The position numbers and the translations under genes were made by a program. From contig CAZWLJ010000030.1 in the NCBI GenBank assembly GCA_964634605.1, positions 1 through 41,148 on the forward strand: a stretch of 41,148 nt of DNA, read 5' to 3'. This DNA is from UPXZ01 sp964634605 (GTDB lineage Bacteria > Bacteroidota > Bacteroidia > Bacteroidales > Paludibacteraceae). Below are positions 15,951-24,298 of the stretch, in pieces. How positions within the stretch are numbered: the first letter of the stretch is position 1; the number at the start of each line of letters is the position of its first letter. Under the pieces are notes generated by a model. It was not told the DNA's origin and did no database searches. It saw nothing but the letters and a program-made list of their open reading frames with translations.

Positions 15951-17863
15951 ACGGCTATTGCCGTAATCAGCAGCACTCCCGCCAGAAATACCCACGCGTA
16001 CCACTGCACGCTTCCCGACTGGAAACGTTTGGTTTTTTCAGATGTCCACCCCGTGACATGTGCCATCCCGTTCATAGCTCCATCCACCACATGGCGGTCG
16101 AACCAGGCAAACGGACGCGAAATGCTGTTGAAAATGATTTTTTTTGTAATAAACTGATATACTTCGTCCACGTAAAATTTATTGAATGATGCTGCGTAAA
16201 GTCCGCGCATCTTGCCGGCCAGTTCCGCGGGACGTTTGTTGTCCCGGCGGTAAAGAAATGTAGCCAGCGCAATTCCTGCCAGTGCTATCGATACGCTGAT
16301 GACTGCAATTTTGATGTCCAGGTGAATGAGGTATTCGCTACGGTCGGGTGTAACGAATTTTCCGAAAGGAATAAATCCGCCCACAATGGTGATTAACGCC
16401 AGAAACATCAGCGGATAAGTCATCGAGCGGGGACTTTCATGTGGCTTGTGATCGCCATGCACGTGATATTCTTTACCCCAGAAAATATTATAATAAAGAC
16501 GGAACATGTAAAATGCCGTGATACCTGCTGTAATGCTCATCCATACGCCCATTCCGGTACCGAAATGATAAGCTGCAGTCATAATTTCATCTTTGCTAAC
16601 GAATCCGGAGAACGGGGGTATGCCCGCGATAGCCAGACAGGCAACAAGAAAAGTAGCGTGAGTAATCGGCATGAATTTCCTCAGACCGCCCATATCTTTC
16701 ATATCGTTGCTGTGAACGGCGTGGATAATGGAACCCGCTCCGAGGAACAGCAGGGCTTTGAACATCGCATGTGTGAAGAGGTGGAACATGGATGCCATAT
16801 AACCCAGTCCGCCATGTTCATGATGATTGAGCTCCATGCCGGTGCTTACACCAAGCGCCACCATCATAAATCCGATTTGTGAAATGGTGGAGAAAGCCAG
16901 CACCCGTTTAATATCTGTCTGCGTGATAGCAATCACGGCAGAAAACATGGCTGTAAAAGCACCTATGTAAGCTATTCCGTGAAGTACTTCGGGTGTAAAA
17001 CCGATATATATCGGGAATAAACGTGCTACCAGATACACACCGGCAACCACCATTGTGGCAGCATGGATAAGGGCCGAAACAGGAGTGGGACCTTCCATGG
17101 CATCGGGAAGCCAGATATGAAGCGGGAACATGGCCGATTTTCCGGCACCACCGATAAATATCAGCGCCATAGCCCATGTCAGCGCCGATGCGCCTATAAA
17201 GGTTGATCCGAGTGCATGACTGAAAATGCTGCCATCGCTGGACATTAACGTACCAAAATCAAAAGTCTGAGTAAAGTAGGAGAGTACCAGGATGCCGATG
17301 AGGAAAAAGAAATCGGCAAAACGGGTGACGATAAATGCTTTTTTGCTGGCTGCTACGGCCGATGGTTTGGTGTAGTAGAAACCGATTAACAGGTACGAAG
17401 AAACACCCACCAACTCCCAGAAAATATACATCTGGAAAATGTTTGTTGCCAGTACCAGTCCGAGCATGGAAAATGAGAATAACGAAAGGAATGAATAGTA
17501 GCGTTGAAATCCTTTTTCGCCATGCATATAACCCAGACTGTAGATATGAACCATGAGAGAAACGGTAGAAACAACGATCAGCATCATCACGGATATCGGA
17601 TCAATGAGGATTCCCAACTCAATTTTCAGGTTTTCACCTACGTTAAGCCAGGTGAAATTATACGGCATCATCGTTTGCCATACTCCTTCGGCTTTCGGAG
17701 TTGTGAAGTACTGAAAAGCCGTGTAATACGAAAGTAAAGCTACCAGAGTCAATGAAATTGTTCCGATAATACCGGCTGTTTTGGGTTTTAATGAAATCCC
17801 GAGCAGCCCGGTAAGCAGAAAACTTACCAGAGGAAGCAAAAGAATTAAAATGGTATATTCCAT
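15935..17863 (-). CDS. nuoL: NADH-quinone oxidoreductase subunit L
   Basis: This 642-residue protein is the most distal antiporter-like subunit of complex I, with the long amphipathic lateral helix and final anchor helix (about 560-642). Recognisable stretches are YIFWELVGVSSYLLIGFYY with the helix-5 Glu, GAGKSAMFPLHIWLPDAMEGPTPVS cut short here, and TQTDIKRVLAFSTISQIG. A His-rich loop (HVHGDHKPH) lies near residue 475. The C-terminal VAP and stop fall inside a CCCC-rich repeat, so the tail may have been altered by repeat insertion. Confidence 0.96.
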   Translation of the reverse strand: MEYTILILLLPLVSFLLTGLLGISLKPKTAGIIGTISLTLVALLSYYTAFQYFTTPKAEGVWQTMMPYNFTWLNVGENLKIELGILIDPISVMMLIVVSTVSLMVHIYSLGYMHGEKGFQRYYSFLSLFSFSMLGLVLATNIFQMYIFWELVGVSSYLLIGFYYTKPSAVAASKKAFIVTRFADFFFLIGILVLSYFTQTFDFGTLMSSDGSIFSHALGSTFIGASALTWAMALIFIGGAGKSAMFPLHIWLPDAMEGPTPVSALIHAATMVVAGVYLVARLFPIYIGFTPEVLHGIAYIGAFTAMFSAVIAITQTDIKRVLAFSTISQIGFMMVALGVSTGMELNHHEHGGLGYMASMFHLFTHAMFKALLFLGAGSIIHAVHSNDMKDMGGLRKFMPITHATFLVACLAIAGIPPFSGFVSKDEIMTAAYHFGTGMGVWMSITAGITAFYMFRLYYNIFWGKEYHVHGDHKPHESPRSMTYPLMFLALITIVGGFIPFGKFVTPDRSEYLIHLDIKIAVISVSIALAGIALATFLYRRDNKRPAELAGKMRGLYAASFNKFYVDEVYQFITKKIIFNSISRPFAWFDRHVVDGAMNGMAHVTGWTSEKTKRFQSGSVQWYAWVFLAGVLLITAIAVAVAP

Positions 17864-17986
17864 AATTTGTTATCAGTTTTGAGTACTGAGTACAGCGTAT
17901 TGTGAGTTTTTATTTTTATTAAACAGTAAAGAAAAAAGTATAGAAGATTCAGAGTCTGGCATTTCCCAAATTTATTTAATTCGGAA

Positions 17987-18014
17987 CCCGGAACTCAAAA
18001 CCCGGAACTTACAG
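17987..18014. repeat. 14 bp tandem direct repeat in the nuoL-nuoK spacer
   Basis: There are two units: CCCGGAACTCAAAA (17987-18000) and CCCGGAACTTACAG (18001-18014). The unit is twice seven bases, the same periodicity as the array at 33269-33475. The rest of the 153 bp spacer shows nothing else. Confidence 0.45.
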
Positions 18015-18016
18015 GT

Positions 18017-18358
18017 TTACTCTTTCATCTGCCGGATATTATCCACTTCGGCGTTACCGAATTTGCGATACACGTTGATGATGATGGCAATGGCTACGGC
18101 TGTTTCGCAGGCAGCAATGGCAATCACAAACAAAGCGAAGAACAAACCTTCCATTTGTCTCGGGAAAAGATACCGGTTGAAAACAGCAAAGTTAATGTCC
18201 ACCGCGTTCAGTATCAGCTCGATGGAAATAAGAATAAGAATCAGATTCTTACGGGTAAAAAATCCGTAGATTCCGGCAAAAAACATAATCAGGCTAATGA
18301 TCAGGTAAGGCAACATTGGCAATGTGCCACCGGGTGTGTTAATTATTAGTTCTCCCAT
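18017..18358 (-). CDS. nuoK: NADH-quinone oxidoreductase subunit K
   Basis: This is a 113-residue subunit with three transmembrane helices, homologous to MrpC. The middle helix carries SIELILNAVDINF with the conserved membrane Glu, followed by FALFVIAIAACETAVAIAI with the second one. I start at the ATG at 18356-18358 (MGELIINT). The longer frame adds 16 Arg/His-rich residues that no NuoK has and that come from spacer sequence. Even so, about 12 residues precede the first helix, slightly more than usual. Confidence 0.94.
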   Translation of the reverse strand: MGELIINTPGGTLPMLPYLIISLIMFFAGIYGFFTRKNLILILISIELILNAVDINFAVFNRYLFPRQMEGLFFALFVIAIAACETAVAIAIIINVYRKFGNAEVDNIRQMKE

Positions 18359-18485
18359 AATATGAATGCCCCTGCCCTGTTTGCGCTCTGCTCTGTGAGC
18401 ATGCAATAAGGTGTTTTACGGGCGTATGTCAAAAAATTTATATTCAGTTAATTATTCTGTTGCTTATTGAAAGTGTTCAATCTGA

Positions 18486-19019
18486 TTATTGCGCATCCGT
18501 GTCCTCTTCGGTAGTTTCTGAAGGCTCTTTTCTTGCAATGAGTATTGCTCCTATGATACATGCCAGCAACAGCACGCTTATCACTTCAAACGGTAGCAGG
18601 TACTGGTATTTCTCTGTTCCCATCATCACCGTCCCCAGTTCATTCATCCTGAGTTCGCTGCTTGCCACGTAGTTGTACACGCGTGTCACGTTCTTTACGA
18701 TGATAAATCCTGTCAGAATCAGTCCGGCCCCGGCAAGTAAAGCCGACATCGTCACTTTCCAGTTCATTTTGAACCTGACCAGACTACCCGGTTTGTGTGT
18801 AAGAAAGATTGCCATGATAAACAGCACCATGATACCACCCGCGTATACGGTAACCTGAACAGCAAAGAGGTAATGGTAGTCTAACATAAGGAACAATCCG
18901 GCTGTGGCAAGCAATACGAAAAGCAGGTAAGTTGCCGAACGGATAACTTTCTTGCTTGTAACTGCCAGCACTGAAAAAACAGTGATTACAAGCGCTAAAA
19001 TATAAAATATTATTGTCAT
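18486..19019 (-). CDS. nuoJ: NADH-quinone oxidoreductase subunit J
   Basis: This is a 177-residue membrane subunit with five predicted helices. It has the family stretches RSATYLLFVLLATAGLFLML and VTVYAGGIMVLFIMAIFLT; the latter matches helix TM3, where a pi-bulge forms the gate between the quinone site and the pumps. The start is the ATG at 19017-19019 (MTIIFYIL). An in-frame upstream ATG would add 20 residues encoded by the CCCC-rich repeat and is rejected. The C-terminal tail is acidic. Confidence 0.94.
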   Translation of the reverse strand: MTIIFYILALVITVFSVLAVTSKKVIRSATYLLFVLLATAGLFLMLDYHYLFAVQVTVYAGGIMVLFIMAIFLTHKPGSLVRFKMNWKVTMSALLAGAGLILTGFIIVKNVTRVYNYVASSELRMNELGTVMMGTEKYQYLLPFEVISVLLLACIIGAILIARKEPSETTEEDTDAQ

Positions 19020-19030
19020 AAAGTTAATCA

Positions 19031-19068
19031 AACCTGCCCCCCTGATCCCCTGAAGGGAGGATTTTGTG
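19031..19068. repeat. Single CCCC-rich inverted repeat in the nuoJ-nuoI spacer
   Basis: It reads CTGCCCCCCTGATCCCC, TGAA, GGGAGGATT, just upstream of the nuoJ start codon. It has the same orientation and position as the left-hand copies in the other spacers, but the partner copy at the nuoI end is missing. Confidence 0.65.
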
Positions 19069-19115
19069 AGGCTGTCCAAATTTATAGTGAATAATAAAAA
19101 TTTTGTTACAAGGCA

Positions 19116-19646
19116 TTATTTTTCTGAATCGGGACCATCAGCCTTAACCTCCGTTTTAGGTGGTTGTGGCAGGTCTTTTTTCTTTTCTCTCAGTTTGCTT
19201 CCCGGTTTATTGAGCTGATGAATCAGTTTGCTCCTGTCGTACATGGCGCCTTCAAAGTCGTTGTTGAAAATGATGGCGTTTGACGGACAGGTAATGACAC
19301 AAAGGTTGCAGAATGTGCACATCCCATAGTCCCAGACATGCTTATCCAGGATCTTTTTCTTTTTACCGTCCTCCGTTTCAATGGTTTTGGAAATTACGTT
19401 GATTGTGCCGTTCGGACAGTTTATCATACAAATACCACAGGCGGTACAGGCATGTTCATTGTTGTCGTCGTGAGGCATGATCAGCTCCGAGCGCCAGCGG
19501 TCTGAAATTTTCAGCGTTTCCCTGTTTTCGGGATATTCCATTGTCACTTTTTTTGTCCAAAGTTCTTTCCAGGTAACAGCCATACCGCCAAGAAGCGACT
19601 TCACTGCGGTGAAAATTCCGGAAACGTATTTTATAAATGGATTCAT
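19116..19646 (-). CDS. nuoI: NADH-quinone oxidoreductase subunit I, two 4Fe-4S clusters
   Basis: This 176-residue peripheral-arm subunit passes electrons toward the NuoB cluster N2. It has two ferredoxin motifs: C67, C70, C73, C77 (CTACGICMINCP) and C110, C113, C116, C120 (CTFCNLCVITCP). A 27-residue Lys/Pro-rich tail after residue 150 exceeds the usual length and is of unknown use. Since no NuoE, F or G is encoded here, NuoI would be the outermost iron-sulfur subunit and the likely entry point for electrons from an unknown donor. Confidence 0.96.
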   Translation of the reverse strand: MNPFIKYVSGIFTAVKSLLGGMAVTWKELWTKKVTMEYPENRETLKISDRWRSELIMPHDDNNEHACTACGICMINCPNGTINVISKTIETEDGKKKKILDKHVWDYGMCTFCNLCVITCPSNAIIFNNDFEGAMYDRSKLIHQLNKPGSKLREKKKDLPQPPKTEVKADGPDSEK

Positions 19647-19834
19647 AATATTAAAGTTGCCCTTTTACCCTGCTTCGACTTCGCTCTGTGAGTGGTCTGA
19701 GAGGGAATTTATCCGGGTATTTCAATTTTTTTGTAATAAAAATTTTCTAAAGATATAATTGCTTTTTTTTATGTCATTGTAACGTGCTCAGCTATTCCCC
19801 GCGAAAGTGATGTGCTGCGGAAGCCCGGGCAGCA

Positions 19835-20962
19835 TCAGGGGGCAATGCTGAATAATTTCGGGAACAAATCCGATAAAGTCCAGCCTGCAATAACCATCAA
19901 TACCATTAACAATATGTTCACCAGATTGATAGGAAGCAGGTATTTCCATTCCAGGTTGAGCAGCAGGTCGATACGCATACGCGGGAACGACCATCGAACC
20001 CACAGGCTCAGGAAAATGAGTACTGCCGTTTTTCCGAAGAACCATACGTAAGAGGGAATATACCACATCACCTGGTTGAAAGCATCCAGGCCTTTTATCT
20101 GTACAGGCATCCATCCGCCAAGAAATACGGTAGTGGCTACAGCGGCTATAATAAACATGTTCAGGTATTCGGCCAGGTAGAAAAATCCGAATTGCAAACC
20201 GGAATATTCGGTGTGGTAACCTGCGGTAAGCTCGCCTTCGGCTTCCGGAAGGTCAAACGGTCCGCGGTTGGTTTCGGCATGTCCGGATATCAGGTAAATG
20301 ACGAATGCTACCATTGCCGGAATATGACCATTGAACAGATTCCAGGCGTACCGCTGGTTTTCAACTATTTCTGAAAGCTGCATGGTGCCTGAGAGAACCA
20401 CGATGGTCATCAGGGCAAAAGCTGCCGAAAGCTCGTAGCTCACGAACTGTGCTCCGCTTCGCATAGCTCCGATCATGGAGTATTTGTTGTTGCTCGACCA
20501 TCCAGCCAGCAATATCCCGATCACACCCAGCGATGATGCTGCAATCACATAAATGATCCCGATATTAAAATCAACAGCCTGCAGACCCATGCCGAACGGA
20601 ATAGCACCAAATGTGAGCACGGATGAAATGATGACGAAAAACGGAGCGGCATAGAACAGGAATTTATCCACATCGTTTATCTGAATGATTTCCTTAATCA
20701 GAATTTTGACCATATCGGCAATACTCTGAATCACACCGTAAGGACCCAGGCGGTTAGGACCCAGACGCGACTGAAAGAATGCCGTGACTTTTCGTTCGAT
20801 GTAGATAAGCGCCAGCGCGATGATGGCATAAGCAGCCAGAACGGCAATCAGTACAAGCGCACCTTCTATAAAAGTAGCCCAGAATGGCGACAGATTACTC
20901 CTGAAAAATGTGTGGAGATTGGCAATGAGTCCTGTCAGCTCTAATGGTTGTTTGTATTCCAT
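19835..20962 (-). CDS. nuoH: NADH-quinone oxidoreductase subunit H
   Basis: This 375-residue membrane subunit forms the quinone tunnel with NuoB and NuoD. Family stretches present are ERKVTAFFQSRLGPNRLGP, QSIADMVKILIKEI, FDLPEAEGELTAGYHTEYSG and the C-terminal WVRWSFPRMRIDLLLNLEWK (split here). The length is ordinary. It ends SIAP-stop, with GCC CCC TGA resembling the repeat-derived end of nuoL. The 188 bp spacer to nuoI shows only a poorly conserved GCTTCGACTTCGCTCTGTGA stretch. Confidence 0.96.
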   Translation of the reverse strand: MEYKQPLELTGLIANLHTFFRSNLSPFWATFIEGALVLIAVLAAYAIIALALIYIERKVTAFFQSRLGPNRLGPYGVIQSIADMVKILIKEIIQINDVDKFLFYAAPFFVIISSVLTFGAIPFGMGLQAVDFNIGIIYVIAASSLGVIGILLAGWSSNNKYSMIGAMRSGAQFVSYELSAAFALMTIVVLSGTMQLSEIVENQRYAWNLFNGHIPAMVAFVIYLISGHAETNRGPFDLPEAEGELTAGYHTEYSGLQFGFFYLAEYLNMFIIAAVATTVFLGGWMPVQIKGLDAFNQVMWYIPSYVWFFGKTAVLIFLSLWVRWSFPRMRIDLLLNLEWKYLLPINLVNILLMVLMVIAGWTLSDLFPKLFSIAP

Positions 20963-20970
20963 AATAAAAT

Positions 20971-21126
20971 ATAACCCCTATCCCCTAAAGGGGAATAACA
21001 AAGGGGGCATTTTAATGATTATAGTTGTATGTTTCGAATAAATCTCTTATCATCAAACAGATAAAAGACGAATGATTTTATAATTGTTTCTCACCCTGAA
21101 TTCCCCTTTAGGGGTTAGGGGTCACC
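20971..21126. repeat. Inverted-repeat-bounded spacer element, nuoCD-nuoH
   Basis: The left copy (20971-20996) reads ATAACCCCTATCCCC, TAAA, GGGGAAT. The right copy (21094-21126) reads CCTGAATTCCCC, TTTA, GGGGTTAGGGG, inverted relative to the first. The core is AT-rich with no coding capacity. The right copy overlaps the nuoCD stop codon. This is the best-matched pair of the four. Confidence 0.7.
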
Positions 21127-22744
21127 TATCGATATCCGGAATTACATAATCCATCGAACCGCCGATACCGATAAAGTCTGTCAGTTTCTCGTTTTTGCAT
21201 ATCAGGGGCATAACGGATACAGCAGCAAGCGATGGCGAACGGAATTTCACGCGGAAAGGATTCTTGTCGCCTTTACTTTCGATAAACACACCAAATTCAC
21301 CTTTACCGGCTTCTACACTCTGGTAGTACTGACCTTCCGGTAACCGGATAATCGGTTTAACTTTTGCCAGAATTTCACCTTCGGGAATGTTGTCGATCAG
21401 TTGCTCGATGATATGCAGCGATTCTTCGATTTCATCCAGCCTGTTCATGTAGCGGGCATAGGAGTCGCCTTCGGTGCGGATGATTTCCCTGAATTCCACT
21501 TTATCGTAGAGCGAGTAGGGTTTGTGTTTCCTGACATCGCACGACCAGCCCGAACCACGTCCGGCAGGGCCTGTAACTGCATAGCTTATCGCGTCTTCGC
21601 GGCTCAGGTTGCCTATTTTTACCATACGTCCCAGCGCGATGGCATTGTGCGAGAAGAAATCATCGTATTCGACCAGTTTCTCACGCATGTATGGAATAAA
21701 TGCTTTTACGTCTTTCTGAAAATCGGAATAAATATCAAACATCACTCCGCCTACCACGTTCTGGTTCACAATAAGGCGGCCTCCGCAGGTTTTGTCGAAA
21801 ATATCGAGTACATGCTCGCGTTCGCGCACACCGTAAATAAACGCAGTCGTGGCACCGAGGTCGTTGCAGTGGGCAGCCCAGGCAATAAGGTGTGAACTGA
21901 TACGGTTCAGCTCGTCCATGATGACACGGATATAATCGGCGCGTGCAGGAACTTCAATTTCAGCCGCTTTCTCTATGCACATGCACAGCGCGTGGCGGTT
22001 GATGCTTGCCGAGAGGTAATCCAGCCGGTCGGTAAAGTGAAGAATCTGCGGGTATGTCATGTTTTCGCAAAGTTTTTCGATACCGCGATGGATGTAACCG
22101 CTGTTCACGTCAATTTTCTTTACAATTTCACCGTCGAGCGAGGTGCGGAAGTGCATCACACCATGAGTCGATGGGTGCTGCGGACCAATGTTGATTATAT
22201 AATCATTTTCGTCGAAAATACGGGTAGTACTTTCCGTTAAGTTGCCTTCAGCATCTTCCATGATGCGGGGAGCTATATCGTTTATCTCTTTGTTGGCAAT
22301 GGTAATAGGATTACGCCTGGAGTCGGCATCATAATCCTTGCGTAGCGGAAAACCATTCCAGTCGCCATCCAGAAGGAAACGGCGCATATCCGGGTTGTTG
22401 ATAAACCGGATGCCGAACATGGCATACACTTCCCGTTCGTTGAGATGCGCTGCTTCGTACATGTCGGTAATGGAATACAGAAGCGGGTTGTCACGGTCGT
22501 CGGCAGAAGTGATGATTGCTATTTCGCGGCTCATATCGGCCGAGGAGGAGAGTGTGTAAATGACTCCCAGTTTTTCGCCCCAATCCATCCCGATAAGGTT
22601 TATCAGGTAGTCAAAAGGGAGTTTGTTGTCGGTACGCAGCGCTTTTATCAGCTTGTGGGCTTGCTTAGGCTCCACAGTTACGGTCAGTCTTTGTTTTTCT
22701 TCAATAACCGCATCGGGAACAACCGATAGTATTAATTCTTTCAT
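21122..22744 (-). CDS. nuoCD: Fused NADH-quinone oxidoreductase subunits C and D
   Basis: This 540-residue protein joins the 30 kDa NuoC domain (about 1-145, with REVYAMFGI at 105-113) to the 49 kDa NuoD domain. The latter starts at about 182 with INIGPQHPSTHG, followed by GYIHRGIEKLCE and NRISSHLIAWAAH. The NuoD half lines the quinone pocket. The C-D fusion is known in E. coli and is usual in Bacteroidota. The protein ends SMDYVIPDIDR, a normal NuoD-type end where the final Arg is conserved. The TGA stop overlaps the repeat. Confidence 0.97.
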   Translation of the reverse strand: MKELILSVVPDAVIEEKQRLTVTVEPKQAHKLIKALRTDNKLPFDYLINLIGMDWGEKLGVIYTLSSSADMSREIAIITSADDRDNPLLYSITDMYEAAHLNEREVYAMFGIRFINNPDMRRFLLDGDWNGFPLRKDYDADSRRNPITIANKEINDIAPRIMEDAEGNLTESTTRIFDENDYIINIGPQHPSTHGVMHFRTSLDGEIVKKIDVNSGYIHRGIEKLCENMTYPQILHFTDRLDYLSASINRHALCMCIEKAAEIEVPARADYIRVIMDELNRISSHLIAWAAHCNDLGATTAFIYGVREREHVLDIFDKTCGGRLIVNQNVVGGVMFDIYSDFQKDVKAFIPYMREKLVEYDDFFSHNAIALGRMVKIGNLSREDAISYAVTGPAGRGSGWSCDVRKHKPYSLYDKVEFREIIRTEGDSYARYMNRLDEIEESLHIIEQLIDNIPEGEILAKVKPIIRLPEGQYYQSVEAGKGEFGVFIESKGDKNPFRVKFRSPSLAAVSVMPLICKNEKLTDFIGIGGSMDYVIPDIDR

Positions 22745-22750
22745 ATAAAT

Positions 22751-22917
22751 TGGCCCCCTAAACCCCTGAAGGGGGGATTAGGTCGGATAAATTAAATTTC
22801 AATAAATAAAGAAAAGTGTCCTGTTTTTTCGTTTTATTTTTAAAAAAACTTTTTCACAATTAGAATATATCTGTCTTTCCTCACCGGAACTCCCACTTTA
22901 GGGGGTAGGGGGTCAGG
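22751..22917. repeat. Inverted-repeat-bounded spacer element, nuoB-nuoCD
   Basis: The left copy (22751-22780) reads TGGCCCCCTAAACCCC, TGAA, GGGGGGATT. The right copy (22885-22917) reads CGGAACTCCCAC, TTTA, GGGGGTAGGGGGTCA, inverted. The 100 bp core is AT-rich with runs of A and T. The right copy carries the nuoB stop (TGA followed by CCCCCTACCCCC on the minus strand). Confidence 0.7.
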
Positions 22918-23560
22918 TAGTTTTTTCAAAATTGTTTTGCACATCGATGCCTTCACCTGTTTTCGGATCTATCAGTGTGGCAGGGTTGTAGGGTCTTACA
23001 ATTCGCTGGTTACCAAAGAATTTCTCCGCTTTTACCTTGCGCTGCAGCTGAAGGAGTCCGTAGAAGAGCGATTCGGGGCGTGGAGGACAGCCGGGAATAT
23101 ATACATCCACGGGAATAATCTTGTCGGCTCCGTTGATTACATGATAGGAATTCACAAACGGACCTCCCGAGATGGAGCAGGCGCCCATCGCTACAACGTA
23201 TTTAGGTTCAGCCATCTGGTCGTAAACACGTCGGAGAAGCGGTCCCATTTTATGTACAATAGTTCCCGCCACAACCATCAGGTCGGCCTGACGGGGGCTG
23301 TTGCGTGTTACTTCCATCCCGAAACGGGCTAAGTCGTAATGTGCGGCAGCGGCAGCCATAAATTCAATACCGCAGCAGCTCGTTGCAAAAGCAAGCGGCC
23401 AGAGTGAGTTGGCGCGTCCCCAGTTAATCATCTCGTCGAGTTTACCCACCACAACGTTTGTTCCGCTGGCGTTCAGTTCGTCGATATATGCCTGAAGTGA
23501 TTCGTTGTCCTTGAAATCTTCGGCAGGCAGCGCTTTGATATAAATGTCTTTTACGTCCAT
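22913..23560 (-). CDS. nuoB: NADH-quinone oxidoreductase subunit B
   Basis: This 215-residue subunit carries cluster N2, the last iron-sulfur centre before quinone. The ligands are the adjacent pair C62-C63 (ATSCCGIEF), C128 (GACSISGGP) and C158 (PGCPPRPE). I start at the ATG at 23558-23560 (MDVKDIYI), which overlaps the end of nuoA by 10 bases. A longer frame that reads back into nuoA is not plausible. The C-terminal extension after about 190 contains a TGEGIDVQNNF tail. Confidence 0.96.
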   Translation of the reverse strand: MDVKDIYIKALPAEDFKDNESLQAYIDELNASGTNVVVGKLDEMINWGRANSLWPLAFATSCCGIEFMAAAAAHYDLARFGMEVTRNSPRQADLMVVAGTIVHKMGPLLRRVYDQMAEPKYVVAMGACSISGGPFVNSYHVINGADKIIPVDVYIPGCPPRPESLFYGLLQLQRKVKAEKFFGNQRIVRPYNPATLIDPKTGEGIDVQNNFEKTT

Positions 23561-23904
23561 TTTAGAATTCCTTTCCTCCAGGCGTAGGCAAGGCCCAAAC
23601 CAAGAATTACGATAAAAATAAGAATGCTTACAAGCCCCATCATTCCAAGCTGACGAACCACTGTCGACCATGGAAACAGGAAAATGGTTTCAACGTCGAA
23701 CATGAGAAACAAAATGGCATACAGGTAGTAGCCAACCCTGAACTGCATCCAGGAGGTGCCGTGTGTGGGAAGTCCGCATTCGTACGGATCGCCTTTTTGA
23801 AAATTGATGGATTTGGGAGAAATTAACAATGCAATGCCTAATCCGGCAATGACAAGTGTTAATCCTGCAAGAAGAACTACCACGAAGAGTGATATATTAT
23901 CCAT
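23551..23904 (-). CDS. nuoA: NADH-quinone oxidoreductase subunit A
   Basis: This is a 117-residue, three-helix membrane subunit and the first gene of the operon. KGDPYECGLPTHG carries the conserved Cys/Glu loop near the quinone site, and FLMFDVETIFLFPW is the family hallmark. It overlaps nuoB by 10 bases. A good -7 box lies 121 bases upstream. Confidence 0.96.
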   Translation of the reverse strand: MDNISLFVVVLLAGLTLVIAGLGIALLISPKSINFQKGDPYECGLPTHGTSWMQFRVGYYLYAILFLMFDVETIFLFPWSTVVRQLGMMGLVSILIFIVILGLGLAYAWRKGILKWT

Positions 23905-24298
23905 AGAAATATATTTAAATGTTTAAAATGAATAAAATGTCTCTTACAAAAAAGCCCTCGAATTGTGGTTTTTGAATATCGACTGATTTCAGGAGCTTTA
24001 AGGATAAGTTATTTAAAAACTGTGCAAAGGTACGGAATAGTTTTGAAATAATTTCAGTAATAATGTTTAATTTTACTTATTTTGTAATGTCCGCTTTACA
24101 AAATTGGTAAAAATTTCGTTTGTTGCTGGCAATGAATGATTTGTATTTGTGTATGATTATTGCTAATTTATTCCAATTGCAAATTATATCACCACATGGA
24201 AGTTCAGATTCCACCCCATTAATAACCAGTGTCCGGGATTTCCTTCAAACAGCTGTTCACTCTTTTTTTGTCTCAGGGGTTAAGTGTTTTATTATCAT
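23905..24298. other. Intergenic region upstream of nuoA
   Basis: I see no gene in these 394 bp. The right half (about 24120-24298) has only short, unsupported frames. A nuo promoter box lies at 24025-24032, followed by a leader of about 110 nt. I find no terminator for the kinase gene that ends at 24299, so some read-through from the kinase module into nuo is possible. Confidence 0.6.
24025..24032 (-). promoter_or_regulatory. -7 box of the nuo operon
   Basis: The minus strand reads TACCTTTGC, a full TAnnTTTG match with the favoured C after it. No clear TTTG is seen at -33. Confidence 0.5.

Noticed and set aside
23947..24003. Leader hairpin upstream of nuoA considered as an attenuator
   Set aside because: Only a weak, interrupted stem (AAAGC-TC with GAGGGCTTT) with a long loop is possible, so it is not reliable enough to list.
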